DNA of 64,000 nt, taken from Hahella sp. KA22 (GTDB taxonomy: Bacteria > Pseudomonadota > Gammaproteobacteria > Pseudomonadales > Oleiphilaceae). The position numbers and the translations under genes were made by a program. Below are positions 1 through 8,372 of the stretch, piece by piece (position 1 is the first letter of the stretch; each line of letters starts with the position of its first letter). Below the pieces are notes generated by a model. That model was given only the letters and a program-made list of their open reading frames with translations, was not told the origin of the DNA and ran no database searches. The DNA lies in NCBI RefSeq assembly GCF_004135205.1, contig NZ_CP035490.1, positions 62,001 through 126,000 of the forward strand, read 5' to 3'.

Positions 1-28
1 TAACGGTAAATGCAAGTTAGGTTCAGGG

Positions 29-943
29 ATGGATAAAAACAGCAATTATTACAAGCAAGTGCAGCTATTGATGCAGGTTTTGCCCTTTGTCGCCAAACAA
101 AAATGTTTTGCGCTCAAAGGTGGTACGGCAATCAACCTCTTTGTAAGAAATCTTCCGCGCTTGTCCGTTGATATTGATCTGGTCTATCTCCCCATGAAGG
201 GCCGTGATGAGGCTTTACAGGAAATTTGCGGAGCATTAGATGCAATTAGCGCAGATCTCAAAGCAGCGTTTAAAGACATAGAGCTAACAGAAGCCTATAA
301 ATCAAAACGCGATGCGCTACGTCTGATAGTTGCGCGTAACGGCGTACAGATAAAAGTCGAATTATCACCTGTATTGCGCGGCACAGTTTACGAGCCGCAG
401 CTATTGGAAGTGTGCTCTGCGGTAGAAGATGAATTTGGCTAAGTCGAAGTACCTGTGGTGGCGCTGGCCGATCTCTACGCAGGAAAAATCTGCGCGGCAT
501 TAGATCGACAGCATCCAAGAGACTTATTTGATATTAAGTGGCTCTTGGAAAATGAAGGGTTGGCGGATGAGATAAGAAAAGCCTTACTTGTTTATCTATC
601 GAGTCACAATCGACCAATAGCCGAATTACTCAGCCCGCAGTATAAGGATATATCGGCCATCTACGCAGGTGAATTTGCAAATATGGCCGAGACGAATGTT
701 CCTCTGGAAGAGCTGTTGGAAGTTAGAGAGCGCTTGGTAGGACTAATTCATCAAGGGCTAACTGAAAGCGAGAAAAACTTTCTACTTTCGTTTAAAAACC
801 GTAAGCCAGATTGGGAACTACTTAACCTGAAAGGGATAAGTGAACTTCCAGCCATTAAGTGGAAACTGGTTAATCTTGCGAAAATGCCAGATAACAAACT
901 TAAGCAGGCGCTAGAAAAGCTAAAAGAAGCCCTGGGGATGTGA
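29..943 (+). pseudogene. AbiEii/AbiGii-type nucleotidyltransferase toxin, interrupted by an in-frame stop
   Basis: The first part (29-442, 137 residues) carries the nucleotidyltransferase core with a GGTAINLF motif followed by LSVDIDL, typical of type IV toxins of the AbiEii family. A TAA at 440-442 ends it, but the same frame continues at once with family-like sequence (ALADLYAGKICAALDRQHP, then DLFDIKWLLENEG) through to 943. Positions 29 and 455 are in the same frame, so this is one nonsense change, not a frameshift. A GTG at 455 could restart translation, but the product would lack the catalytic motif. The cognate antitoxin would lie upstream, outside the window. Most likely inactivated; a sequencing error at one base cannot be excluded. 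Confidence 0.75.
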
Positions 944-1081
944 TTTGTGGAGCCTGGACATCCAAGATGTTGGTTTCCAGCGGCTTGTTCATGATTTCCA
1001 GCCAACCCTGAAGCTCAGGCTCAAATTATCTATTCAAGCCTCAAAGAACAGCATACAGAAGCTGGACTGCTGAGACTGGAA

Positions 1082-1858
1082 TTACTTAAGCGCGTATTTG
1101 TCCCGCAACGCCCGAATCGTCTCTGCAGGCAACGCGGACTTCTGGCCATCAAGATAGACGGCGGCTTTGTCGCGGCGCTCCATCCCGACCAGGGCCTGTA
1201 CTATGCGTTCGGACAGTTCAGGGTCTTTTTGCAGTTGTGGATCGCTTTCCTGCGCGGTCACCCCTGCCTGGACGACGGTGAGGTAATCTTTGGTTTCCAG
1301 CGCGGCCTTGCTCAGCAGCACGTAGCCTTCCAGCGTCAGCTCGATCTTCAGAGAGGTCGTCACGGCTTTCACCGCGTCGTCATAGCGTCCGCTGGCGTAG
1401 TAGGACTGCGCCAGGGTCAGAGGGGCGAGATACCAGTCGGGATAGGCGTTGATGAGCTTGTTCATCAACGATTCCACCGCCTCGTAGGCGCCCTGCTGAA
1501 TGCCCAGCTCAGCAATTTTGAGGTAGGGCCAGCGATTGCCGGGATCGAGTTTTACGCTTTGGTTAAACGCCTGCAGCGCTGCTTCATTTTGTTGCAAGTC
1601 CTGGTAGATTTTTCCCAGCCAGTATTCATAACGCCCATCCGTTCCGCCCAGTTCCGGCTGCAGCGAACGCCAGTAATCCAGCGCCTGTTGCGGCGACTTG
1701 ATTTCACTCAGCTTCTCCACATAGGCCAGTACTTTTTGCTGATCAATGTCTTTCTCGACGCCAAAGGTCGCCGCTACCCACAGCAGCGCAAACAAAACCG
1801 CTATTCCGCGCAGACGACGGAGAGTGCCGACGCGGCTCAATGTCATTCTTTTCTTCAT
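1082..1858 (-). CDS. TPR-repeat protein with N-terminal membrane anchor or signal
   Basis: A 258-residue protein with a basic start, then a hydrophobic segment (about residues 17-33) that would act as a signal peptide or membrane anchor. The rest is helical with tetratricopeptide-type repeats (for example YEYWLGKIYQDLQQNEAALQ and APLTLAQSYYASGRYDDAVK). TPRs are protein-protein interaction scaffolds; no enzyme motif is visible. Start chosen at 1858 because GGAG lies about 6 bases upstream; an internal ATG at 1846 is possible. It stands alone between the broken toxin gene and a repeat-rich gap. The partner and process are unknown. Confidence 0.7.
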   Translation of the reverse strand: MKKRMTLSRVGTLRRLRGIAVLFALLWVAATFGVEKDIDQQKVLAYVEKLSEIKSPQQALDYWRSLQPELGGTDGRYEYWLGKIYQDLQQNEAALQAFNQSVKLDPGNRWPYLKIAELGIQQGAYEAVESLMNKLINAYPDWYLAPLTLAQSYYASGRYDDAVKAVTTSLKIELTLEGYVLLSKAALETKDYLTVVQAGVTAQESDPQLQKDPELSERIVQALVGMERRDKAAVYLDGQKSALPAETIRALRDKYALK

Positions 1859-2044
1859 GCACTACTCCGTTTGTAAGTTCTCCGCGTTCTGCGAGGGAGA
1901 TAGCCATTCGACTGGCAACTTGATTATGGATGTGTCCCCTCACCCTTTTCCTACGAATACTATAGCCACGGTTAGAACCGCTCCCGATTATAGGTTTACC
2001 TATTCAGTTCAGGCAAAGGCGTCTGGGATACCGGTGGTTTCTTT

Positions 2045-2085
2045 GGCGCTCTGGGAGGCCCTTCGACAGGCTCAGGGCGAACGGG
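2045..2085 (+). repeat. REP-like palindromic element, copy 1
   Basis: Begins GGCGCTCTGGGAGG and continues with CCCTTCGACAGGCTCAGGGC then GAACGGG. TTCG and CGAA form an imperfect stem around AGGCTCAG. The same 40-base unit recurs at 2162-2200 and 2855-2895. The core resembles dispersed intergenic palindromes common in proteobacterial genomes. Confidence 0.8.
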
Positions 2086-2161
2086 GGTATTAGTGGCCCG
2101 GTGGGCGAGAGTATGTAGGGGTGGGTGTTGTATTGGATCTGTCTTTATTGTGGGTTCTTTA

Positions 2162-2200
2162 GCGCTCTGGGAGGCCCTTCGACGGGCTCAGGGCGAGCGG
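2162..2200 (+). repeat. REP-like palindromic element, copy 2
   Basis: Near-identical to copy 1, with GACGGG in place of GACAGG and GAGCGG in place of GAACGG, in the same orientation, about 75 bases downstream of it. Confidence 0.8.
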
Positions 2201-2342
2201 GGGGTGGCTTATGCTTCCCTTTATTCGCGTTTTTTTCGCCTGGGGTCAGCTGCTGGCTATTCCCCTGTTCGAATAACTTTGGCATAAAGGCGCTGGTTTT
2301 AATGGGACAGCTTATCAGGAGTCTGACTTGCACTATGTCGAT

Positions 2343-2828
2343 ATGAGCAAAGTGGTGGAAACCTCCGCTTACTTAAAAACGCTTTCACAGGATAAAGATG
2401 ACTTTTCCGAGCTTCTGCGCGCGGCGGGAGATGAGCTCGCTTTCTACAATTGGTGCGAGGGGATTCTGCAGTCTTATATCGGCATGTATACGCCGGGCAT
2501 CCTGGGGGTGTTTCTTTTCCAGATTCGCCCGGCGCGCCCTGAAGTGGATGAATGGGTTTGGGTGATCACCGGCGATTTGCCTACGGCCTACATCACCACG
2601 GAAGACGCGCCCAATGCCGCCTGCGCATTGGATGGCTATATTGGCGCGATGGAGGAATGGGTGGCGGCGGTAGAGCAAGGTGAGTCAGTGCAAAGTCTGA
2701 TTCCAGTGAATGCGCCGCCAACGCCTGAATACGCGCAAGCGTTGAAGGTCAGGCTGGAGCTGCTGGACCAGCATATTCTGTCTGATCATCAGGATGATCT
2801 CGCGCAAACCGGGCCGGCGGAATCATAA
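2343..2828 (+). CDS. Small acidic hypothetical protein, possibly immunity-like
   Basis: A 161-residue acidic protein from the ATG at 2343; a TTG at 2328 in the same frame would add five residues. It has an aromatic-rich centre (EVDEWVWVITGDLPTAYI) followed by ALDGYIGAMEEWVAAVEQG. No signal peptide or enzyme motif is visible. Small acidic soluble proteins like this, in a region of other small orphan genes, often turn out to be immunity or SUKH/DUF-type proteins, but I cannot assign a family. A palindromic repeat lies shortly after the stop. Confidence 0.6.
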   Translation: MSKVVETSAYLKTLSQDKDDFSELLRAAGDELAFYNWCEGILQSYIGMYTPGILGVFLFQIRPARPEVDEWVWVITGDLPTAYITTEDAPNAACALDGYIGAMEEWVAAVEQGESVQSLIPVNAPPTPEYAQALKVRLELLDQHILSDHQDDLAQTGPAES

Positions 2829-2854
2829 AGCAACTTGTGGAAGCAGGGAGAGTT

Positions 2855-2895
2855 GGCGCTCTGGGAGGCCCTTCGACAGGCTCAGGGCGAACGGG
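2855..2895 (+). repeat. REP-like palindromic element, copy 3
   Basis: Same 40-base unit and orientation as the copy at 2045, with identical CCCTTCGACAGGCTCAGGGC core. It lies between the ends of two convergent genes (stops at 2828 and 2947), a typical place for REP-type elements. Confidence 0.8.
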
Positions 2896-2946
2896 TTTTA
2901 TCCCGTAACCTTCCCCGCGTTCTCGCTTGAAGTGAGGCAGGTGGGC

Positions 2947-3603
2947 TTAGACGTAGACTCTGCTCTCTCCCGTCCCAAACGCATGCAGCGCCACAACCCG
3001 CTGAATAGCCTTGGCGATTTTCCTGCCGCCCTGAGCGGAAGGTTCAATGGGGGATCTGGCGGAGTAATCTCCCACATCCTGGCAAAGGTTGCGCAGATCG
3101 ATGATCGGGAGCCGTCTGGCGATGGCTTCCTCCAGAATGATTTCGTTGAACAGCGCCAACCCGGCCACCGTTTCCGTCCCCAGGCCGGGGATGTTGTTGT
3201 ATACGGTGCAGACCACCAGATTGGGGCTTCTTTCCAGCAAGGCTTCCAGCATGTTGCTGTAGTTGGAGCGAAAGGCGTCGCGCTCCCGGTCCATCGCGCG
3301 CATGGCGGCGCCGACGGTGTTGACGCGGGCGTCCAGAATATTAATCACGCTCAGGGCGTCATTGCCGCCACAGCTCACGATGACGTGAGAAGCGTCGTCG
3401 GGAAAGTCCACCAGTTGCTCCGACACATCCGTGGTGACGCTGCCGTCCACCGCGATCAGAGTCACGGTGACGTCGTTTCCCATCACCGCCTGGAGTTGCT
3501 CCACAACGGAATCGCCTTCATCGACGTAGGATGCGTTATCAAAAATGGAGTCGCCGACCAGAACAATATGCACCGGCGTATTTATCGCGCTTGCTTTAGC
3601 CAT
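2947..3603 (-). CDS. SGNH/GDSL-family hydrolase
   Basis: About 218 residues. Block I of the SGNH superfamily is visible near the N-terminus (HIVLVGDSIFDN, nucleophile Ser in GDS). A later VSCGGNDAL segment carries the Gly and Asn of blocks II and III. These enzymes are esterases or lipases acting on a wide range of esters; the substrate is not predictable. There is no clear signal peptide, so it is probably cytoplasmic. The ATG at 3603 is preferred; a TTG at 3615 would add four residues. Convergent with the gene at 2343. Confidence 0.75.
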   Translation of the reverse strand: MAKASAINTPVHIVLVGDSIFDNASYVDEGDSVVEQLQAVMGNDVTVTLIAVDGSVTTDVSEQLVDFPDDASHVIVSCGGNDALSVINILDARVNTVGAAMRAMDRERDAFRSNYSNMLEALLERSPNLVVCTVYNNIPGLGTETVAGLALFNEIILEEAIARRLPIIDLRNLCQDVGDYSARSPIEPSAQGGRKIAKAIQRVVALHAFGTGESRVYV

Positions 3604-3756
3604 AACCCTGCTCAACTCGTCTCTCAGATGCCCACTACTAAAAGTCTTTTCCTTTCTTCTCTGCTAAAACAGATAGCCCACTATTCCCGGTTTAACCAGC
3701 GGGAGAAGGATTTACCCCGCGCGGATGCAGCGAATTTCTCAGAATTAACCGCCGAT

Positions 3757-3780
3757 AACCAAGCCGGCTTTCTATACATC
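3757..3780 (+). repeat. 24-base direct repeat, copy 1
   Basis: AACCAAGCCGGCTTTCTATA followed by CATC. The same 24 bases, with one mismatch, occur at 8076-8099. Both copies are in the non-coding region ahead of genes that include the two paralogous unknown proteins (3873 and 8855). Confidence 0.75.
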
Positions 3781-3872
3781 GCCACCCTCAACATAGATAA
3801 TTTTCTACGCAAAGAGAATCCCTTCAGCCCGAGTATACGCCGGGAAAGTAGAACAGGAAAAAGTGAAATTTA

Positions 3873-4346
3873 ATGACATCGCCGTCGATTGCTAAGCCCA
3901 TGTGGTTGTCTGGATCAGAGTGTAAAGTCGGTATTCTTTATCTGGCGGCGATAGCCTATCCGGCGGGGCTGGTTTATGACGCAATCTATCGACACCATGA
4001 TCACTACACCGGGATCACAAGCTGGTATGGACAAACATCACTAACCGCTGATGTTATCGCTTTCATGCCCGTCAAAGACGCCTTGCTCTACCTGACCGGC
4101 GCCTACTACATCGATGAAAACTACCAAGCCGACGCCGCCATATTACCCTGGCGCGACGGCGAACCAGACTCCAAAGCGCCCCAGATCGCCGCCGCTCCGG
4201 GCTCTTACGATATCCTCACCTGGGACGAAGAATTCGGCTGGAGCACACCCATCGCTTACTGCCGCGGGCATATCCCACTGGAAGAATTCCTGAAGGCCGC
4301 CGCCAGATATATTCCATTAACGCGCAAGACCTGCTGTCGGCCTTAA
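3873..4346 (+). CDS. Hypothetical protein, paralogue of the gene at 8855
   Basis: 157 residues, no recognised domain. It shares with the protein encoded at 8855-9313 a tryptophan-rich C-terminal block: ILTWDEEFGWSTPIAYC here and VMTWDEEFGWSVPLEHC there, each followed by YIPL/HIPL-x-EFL. The N-terminal halves also align (YLAAIAYPAGLVYD versus YVSAIQYPAGTVYD). The two are therefore members of one small paralogous family, possibly immunity proteins. No signal peptide. The next gene begins 28 bases after the stop, so the two may be co-transcribed. Confidence 0.65.
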   Translation: MTSPSIAKPMWLSGSECKVGILYLAAIAYPAGLVYDAIYRHHDHYTGITSWYGQTSLTADVIAFMPVKDALLYLTGAYYIDENYQADAAILPWRDGEPDSKAPQIAAAPGSYDILTWDEEFGWSTPIAYCRGHIPLEEFLKAAARYIPLTRKTCCRP

Positions 4347-4374
4347 CGTTGCACTTTCAGGACACTGCAATTCA

Positions 4375-4719
4375 ATGACAAAACACGCCGCCTGGATCAT
4401 TCACTTCAAAGCCCACATGGATGAGTTTTCGCTTATGAATCTGGACGGCTCCGAATATATCGCGGGCATCATCATCGTCCCGGGGCATTCAATGAGGGCG
4501 GCGCTTGATGCGCTCGATGACTATCTGAGCAAGAACAGAATGTGGGTAATGGATGTTTCCAAATGCGAACGGTACGTTCCTGAAAACTTTACCGCTCCGA
4601 CAAAAGAAAATAAGGACATCATTGAGGTCGCTGAAACGGTCCTCATCTACCAGGCGTCGGAATTCGTCAGCGGGGCCAGTTCAAAAGTTCTGGAGGATGA
4701 AGAAGGCGAAGCAACCTAG
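4375..4719 (+). CDS. Hypothetical protein
   Basis: 114 residues, acidic C-terminus, no signal peptide. It contains a mixed alpha/beta stretch (IAGIIIVPGHSMRAALDALD) resembling the beta-alpha fold of small soluble proteins, but no family is recognised. It follows the gene at 3873 by 28 bases in the same direction and is probably its operon partner. An overlapping open frame at 4553-4753 is a shadow of it. Confidence 0.5.
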   Translation: MTKHAAWIIHFKAHMDEFSLMNLDGSEYIAGIIIVPGHSMRAALDALDDYLSKNRMWVMDVSKCERYVPENFTAPTKENKDIIEVAETVLIYQASEFVSGASSKVLEDEEGEAT

Positions 4720-4749
4720 TGGTGTGACTTCACCCTCTCCAAGCCAGCA

Positions 4750-5670
4750 CTAGCAGTAAACCAAGCAGCCTCGGGCTCTAAGTTCATCGAGCCATTCCGG
4801 CTCTTGCAGCCGCTCGGACCAGCGCAGGTCCAGTTTGCAGAGGTTCTCCAACGACAGGATCGACTCAGGCAGCGTCTCAAGACGATTTTTTCTGAGGTCC
4901 AGCAGGCGCAGTTGTTTCAGCTCACCGATGGAGTCTGGCAGTTGCTCGATAGGATTATTACGCAGGTCCAACTCTTCCAATGACGCGCAGCCCCCGATTT
5001 CATCTGGCAACGCCGTAATCTGGTTGCCCTCCAGAAATAACTTACGCAGTTTGGTTGAGCGACCAATCGTTTTGGGCAGTTCAGTCAGACGATTGTTCTG
5101 GAGATACACTTCTTTCAGCGTTCGGGACAGAAAGAAGGAATCCGGCAAGGCGACAAGACCGCTGTTATACAACCTGAACTCCACCAATGACTCAAAACTG
5201 AAATCATCCGGCAACGCCGTCAGCGGGTTATCGCTCAGATTAAGGTAGAGCAATTTATCCAACTGCTTCAGAGAGCCTGGCAGCGCGGCAACTTTGTTGT
5301 TGCTGGCGTATAAAAACTCTACGTCACCACAGTGTGCAATCGAGCCAGGCATCTCACTCAACCTGTTGTGCGCGATATCGATAATCTTCAACTTGGTCAG
5401 ATTGCCAATCTCACTGGACACCGCTTCCAGCTGATTTTTACTGACGTTCAAATCTTCCAGCTGAGTCAGACTCCAGATTTCAGGGACAATCTCCGCGATC
5501 TGGTTATCGAAGACACTGAATTTTTTCAGTTCCGCCGCACTTCCGATACTGTGCGGAATAGCGCTGATGCGGTTGCCGTTCAAAGACAACTCACGAAGAG
5601 AAGCGTAATCCTCAATGACCGGAAACGAATCCAGCTTCTCGTTGTTTATTGAAATAATCCTGTTATTCAC
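4750..5670 (-). CDS. Leucine-rich-repeat protein
   Basis: 306 residues made almost wholly of about eleven 23-residue leucine-rich repeats of the bacterial/plant-like form LxxLxLxxNxLxxLPxxI (for example LRKLFLEGNQITALPDEIGG). Such solenoids bind proteins. There is no signal peptide, transmembrane segment, kinase, ROC-GTPase or E3-ligase domain attached. Translation starts at GTG 5670. The gene stands alone. It could be a cytoplasmic scaffold or, in theory, a secreted effector; no secretion signal is visible. Confidence 0.8.
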   Translation of the reverse strand: MNNRIISINNEKLDSFPVIEDYASLRELSLNGNRISAIPHSIGSAAELKKFSVFDNQIAEIVPEIWSLTQLEDLNVSKNQLEAVSSEIGNLTKLKIIDIAHNRLSEMPGSIAHCGDVEFLYASNNKVAALPGSLKQLDKLLYLNLSDNPLTALPDDFSFESLVEFRLYNSGLVALPDSFFLSRTLKEVYLQNNRLTELPKTIGRSTKLRKLFLEGNQITALPDEIGGCASLEELDLRNNPIEQLPDSIGELKQLRLLDLRKNRLETLPESILSLENLCKLDLRWSERLQEPEWLDELRARGCLVYC

Positions 5671-5723
5671 TCTTTGGGTTCCGTGGGGTTAAAGCGTGCG
5701 GGTAGGATAAGCCCAAATGGAGA

Positions 5724-5760
5724 AAAACGCCCAGCCCCATCAATGGGTTCTGGGCGTTTT
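5724..5760 (-). terminator. Bidirectional hairpin terminator after the Sel1-repeat gene
   Basis: AAAACGCCCAG (5724-5734) pairs with CTGGGCGTTTT (5750-5760), and CCCAT/ATGGG pair inside the loop. Read on the minus strand the stem is followed by a T-run (GCGTTTTTCTCC), giving an intrinsic terminator for the gene ending at 5790. Confidence 0.75.
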
Positions 5761-5789
5761 CAAATCGAGCGATGTCAGCGGCTTAGTAG

Positions 5790-7184
5790 TTAAATCCCGC
5801 TTGGCAGCGGAGCGCCGATGGGTTGCATGTCGAGGAGGATATTTTTTGCTTCTTGTTTCCATTGCAGAGGCAGCGAATAGTTGGGGAATCTAAGCGCCAG
5901 AACTGCGCCTTCATCGAGCAATGTGCGTACATTCGCAGGCATTTCCTGGTCCAGTTCCGCGCAGCCCTCGGCGTTCACTAAACCGCTGAAAGAAAGCGGT
6001 TCGACTTCGCCCAGCGCTTTGTGCGCTTCCAGACGCCAGCTCGAATTTTCGCCGATGTTGAATTGCTCTCCATGAGGCTGACTGAATCCCAATCCGCAGG
6101 CCTTTAGAATGATCGGCAGTGCGGGGAGAGGCTGAGCTGTTCGTTTTTGATCACGCAAAAATTTCCCCCAGATCAAGCGGGCTTCAGGCGAGTTCAGCGA
6201 TATGTAGTTATAATCATCCGGCTTGCGTAGGGCCTCCAGCCGTTTCAGGCCTTGTTCCAGTTTGTCTATGTCGGTTTCGTATCTGAGTTCCTCTTCCAAC
6301 AGGTTTCTGGCGGGCTGGCGGGCCGCTTCCAGCCCTAGCAGGGCGGCTTTCTCGTAGTGAATCAACGCCTGTTCTCTATCGCGATCTTCCTGACCACATC
6401 CCATTTCCGCGATGCGAGCCAGATGATAGTGGGCCACCGGCTCGTCCTGCGCGGCGCTTTTGCTGAAGGCGGATTGGGCTTCCACGTAGTTTTTCTCATC
6501 AAGCATTAGCACCCCGTAGTTGGTCCATGCCTGCCTGAGGTCTCTGTCCATCCCCTTCTGCAGCCACTCCACCGCCTGCTTTCTCATGGCGGACGAGTCA
6601 AAACCATCACGTTCTCCCGGCAATAGATGCCTGGACATCTGGTAAGCGCGAACATATTGCCTGGAAGCTTCGAAGTCATAGCCTGCGTCCGGCTTCAATT
6701 CATGCGCCTGGGCGTAGTAATCGCCGGACTTGAGAATATTGGGAAGCACACCCGCCACTGCGAACACAGACGTAGGATCGGGCTCGTTATACGCAACCGC
6801 GAGGTTAATATAGGTAGGCATCTTCAAGCCCCGATCCAATGCCTCCTGCAAAAGCGGAATAGCGGCCTCGGGTCGCCTGGCGTCAATCTCCATCACGCCC
6901 AGGTTATGGCTGGCCCGCGCAGAGCCTTTCTCCCGAGCCTGTTGATAAAACACACGAGCCTGTTCGCGGTCCTCATTAACGCCTTTTCCCAAGTCGTAAG
7001 CTTTACCAAGCAAAAACAGAGCGTCTGCGTCGCCCTTGGCCGCCGCCTCATGAGCCTGCGAAAAAAATTCTTCATACTGCCCGCTGATGAACAACTCTTC
7101 CGATGTTGCAGCGAGAGCGGAACGCCCGCCGGCGCCACTAATCAGTAATCCACACAGCAGTCCGGCCAAATAATGTTTTTTCAT
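5790..7184 (-). CDS. Sel1-like repeat protein, exported
   Basis: 464 residues. The N-terminus is a signal peptide (basic start, hydrophobic core, cut near ALAA at about residue 26). Several SLR/TPR-type repeats follow, for example ADALFLLGKAYDLGKGV and QAWTNYGVLMLDEKNYVEAQ. In other bacteria Sel1-repeat proteins act as periplasmic or surface adaptors in signalling or envelope assembly. The C-terminal 120 residues lack repeats and are unassigned. It ends at a strong terminator. No partner gene is adjacent. Confidence 0.75.
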   Translation of the reverse strand: MKKHYLAGLLCGLLISGAGGRSALAATSEELFISGQYEEFFSQAHEAAAKGDADALFLLGKAYDLGKGVNEDREQARVFYQQAREKGSARASHNLGVMEIDARRPEAAIPLLQEALDRGLKMPTYINLAVAYNEPDPTSVFAVAGVLPNILKSGDYYAQAHELKPDAGYDFEASRQYVRAYQMSRHLLPGERDGFDSSAMRKQAVEWLQKGMDRDLRQAWTNYGVLMLDEKNYVEAQSAFSKSAAQDEPVAHYHLARIAEMGCGQEDRDREQALIHYEKAALLGLEAARQPARNLLEEELRYETDIDKLEQGLKRLEALRKPDDYNYISLNSPEARLIWGKFLRDQKRTAQPLPALPIILKACGLGFSQPHGEQFNIGENSSWRLEAHKALGEVEPLSFSGLVNAEGCAELDQEMPANVRTLLDEGAVLALRFPNYSLPLQWKQEAKNILLDMQPIGAPLPSGI

Positions 7185-7375
7185 ATGCGGTTGTAAAAGT
7201 ATGACTCGTTGAGTGAAGGGAGATCTGGTTGCAGAAAACGAAGAAACGCTGTGATGTTATCCGAGCGCCTTCCCGAAAGAAATATAGCGATAACAACGTC
7301 TAAAGTCCGTCGTTGAGAGAAACAAACAGGCATCACCGGAAAACGAAAAACGTATCGCGACAAGTGAGAAGAACT

Positions 7376-7407
7376 GTTGGATGGCGCTGCGCTTATCCAA
7401 CCTACGG
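7376..7407 (+). repeat. GTTGGAT/ATCCAAC palindromic repeat, copy 1
   Basis: GTTGGAT and ATCCAAC arms surround a GC-rich centre (GGCGCTGCGCTT), followed by CTACGG. Further copies are at 9326-9357 and, inverted, at 9445-9475. This copy lies upstream of the Sel1 gene and downstream of the gene ending at 7427. Confidence 0.8.
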
Positions 7408-7426
7408 TGACTGGGGGCTCAGAGCA

Positions 7427-8005
7427 TCAATGCTTTACGCCGTAGCTCTCGCCGAGCGGATTGGATAAGTCCGAATGGAGAAAAATGCCGGTTAGTTTTG
7501 ACTGCCTGTATGCTTCGGCGAAGGCTTCATTACAAAATATGCCCTGGAAGGTATCCAGTTCAGTTCTGAATATAGGGAAACCGCCAACCTTGGATTCGTC
7601 GAAGGTGATGTTTACCAAGTTCTGATTAGCATCGTACGCCGTCAAACGCCGATCCACGCCATCCACTTCTTCCGCTGTTCGCAAAGGATTGAACAGGTAG
7701 CCGTGGGATTCGTCAAAGTTAACCAGTAAGAACTCCCCTACTTGGGCCAAAAGGCCGCTCAGTGCTTTGTAGGCCTTTTCATTAAAGAAAAGTCGACCGT
7801 TTCTGGCTGCTATATCTGGGATATTTTTTGCGCGGCTTTCCGCTGCTTTGAACTTGATGTTCAACGGCTTCCATACTGCATGATAGGGAACTGGAGCACG
7901 TTTGATGTGGAATGGATACTCACGCCCCAGCTTTTCTAAGATTTCGCCCGTGGGAATCTCGAAAGTTAGATAGGATTCTTCATGGATAATACGATATATA
8001 GTCAT
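7427..8005 (-). CDS. Imm11/DUF1629-like putative immunity protein
   Basis: 192 residues starting MTIYRIIHEE. The start at 8005 is chosen because GGAAG lies about 8 bases upstream; the ATG at 8020 has no ribosome binding site. The N-terminal IYRIIHEE and the C-terminal block (FRTELDTFQGIFCNEAFAEA, then a SKLTGIFL segment) recall the imm11/DUF1629 family of predicted immunity proteins for polymorphic toxins. That assignment is from memory of the family pattern and is moderate. No toxin gene is adjacent, so it would be an orphan immunity gene. Confidence 0.55.
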   Translation of the reverse strand: MTIYRIIHEESYLTFEIPTGEILEKLGREYPFHIKRAPVPYHAVWKPLNIKFKAAESRAKNIPDIAARNGRLFFNEKAYKALSGLLAQVGEFLLVNFDESHGYLFNPLRTAEEVDGVDRRLTAYDANQNLVNITFDESKVGGFPIFRTELDTFQGIFCNEAFAEAYRQSKLTGIFLHSDLSNPLGESYGVKH

Positions 8006-8075
8006 GTTTATATCTTCCATCCAAAGCTTCGTAGAACTATAAGCTCACCACTCCAATTAATCATTTTTAACATTA

Positions 8076-8099
8076 AACCAAGCCAGCTTTCTATACATC
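8076..8099 (+). repeat. 24-base direct repeat, copy 2
   Basis: AACCAAGCCAGCTTTCTATA followed by CATC. It differs by one base from the copy at 3757-3780. It lies upstream of the three-gene operon starting at 8196, in an AT-rich intergenic stretch, so it may be a promoter-region element or a remnant of a shared upstream sequence. Confidence 0.75.
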
Positions 8100-8195
8100 A
8101 TTCGACACACACATGATAATCAAAAATCGTTGTCAAAATAGATATGAATTTCGAATTTCAAAACCATCTTATACACGCTTAAAGGATTAGTCACT

Positions 8196-8354
8196 ATGAC
8201 CGACAAGAAAAAAAACGAAACTCCAAACAAGCCAGCTTACGTAGCTCGTTTTAAGCCAACCCCAGAAAACATAAAGAAAGTCGCCGATGCATTCGAAAGA
8301 GCAAGAAAGGATGCCGAGAAAAATGGACACAAGTGGACCATGATTGTTTACTAA
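8196..8354 (+). CDS. Small basic protein, candidate antitoxin of the YafO-like toxin
   Basis: 52 residues (MTDKKKNETPNKPAYVARF at the start, KWTMIVY at the end). A lysine-rich N-terminus is followed by one amphipathic helix (ENIKKVADAFERARKDAE). It is followed after 18 bases by the YafO-like gene, which has its own ribosome binding site (GGGAAG). Position and size are those of a type II antitoxin, yet it shows no PhdYeFM features and is about half the length of YafN. Base composition is AT-rich like the next gene. The function is inferred from position only. Confidence 0.6.
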   Translation: MTDKKKNETPNKPAYVARFKPTPENIKKVADAFERARKDAEKNGHKWTMIVY

Positions 8355-8372
8355 ACCGCAGGGAAGCAGTTG

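Larger units (their letters stand above)
1859..2342. other. Intergenic region with two palindromic repeat copies
   Basis: About 480 bases without a supported gene. It holds two copies of a 40-base REP-like element (listed separately). Short open frames here read through the repeats and have no family character, so they were not called. Confidence 0.6.

Noticed and set aside
2794-3873. 359-residue plus-strand frame over the SGNH hydrolase
   Set aside because: Runs through a REP-like repeat and is antisense to a gene with clear SGNH motifs.
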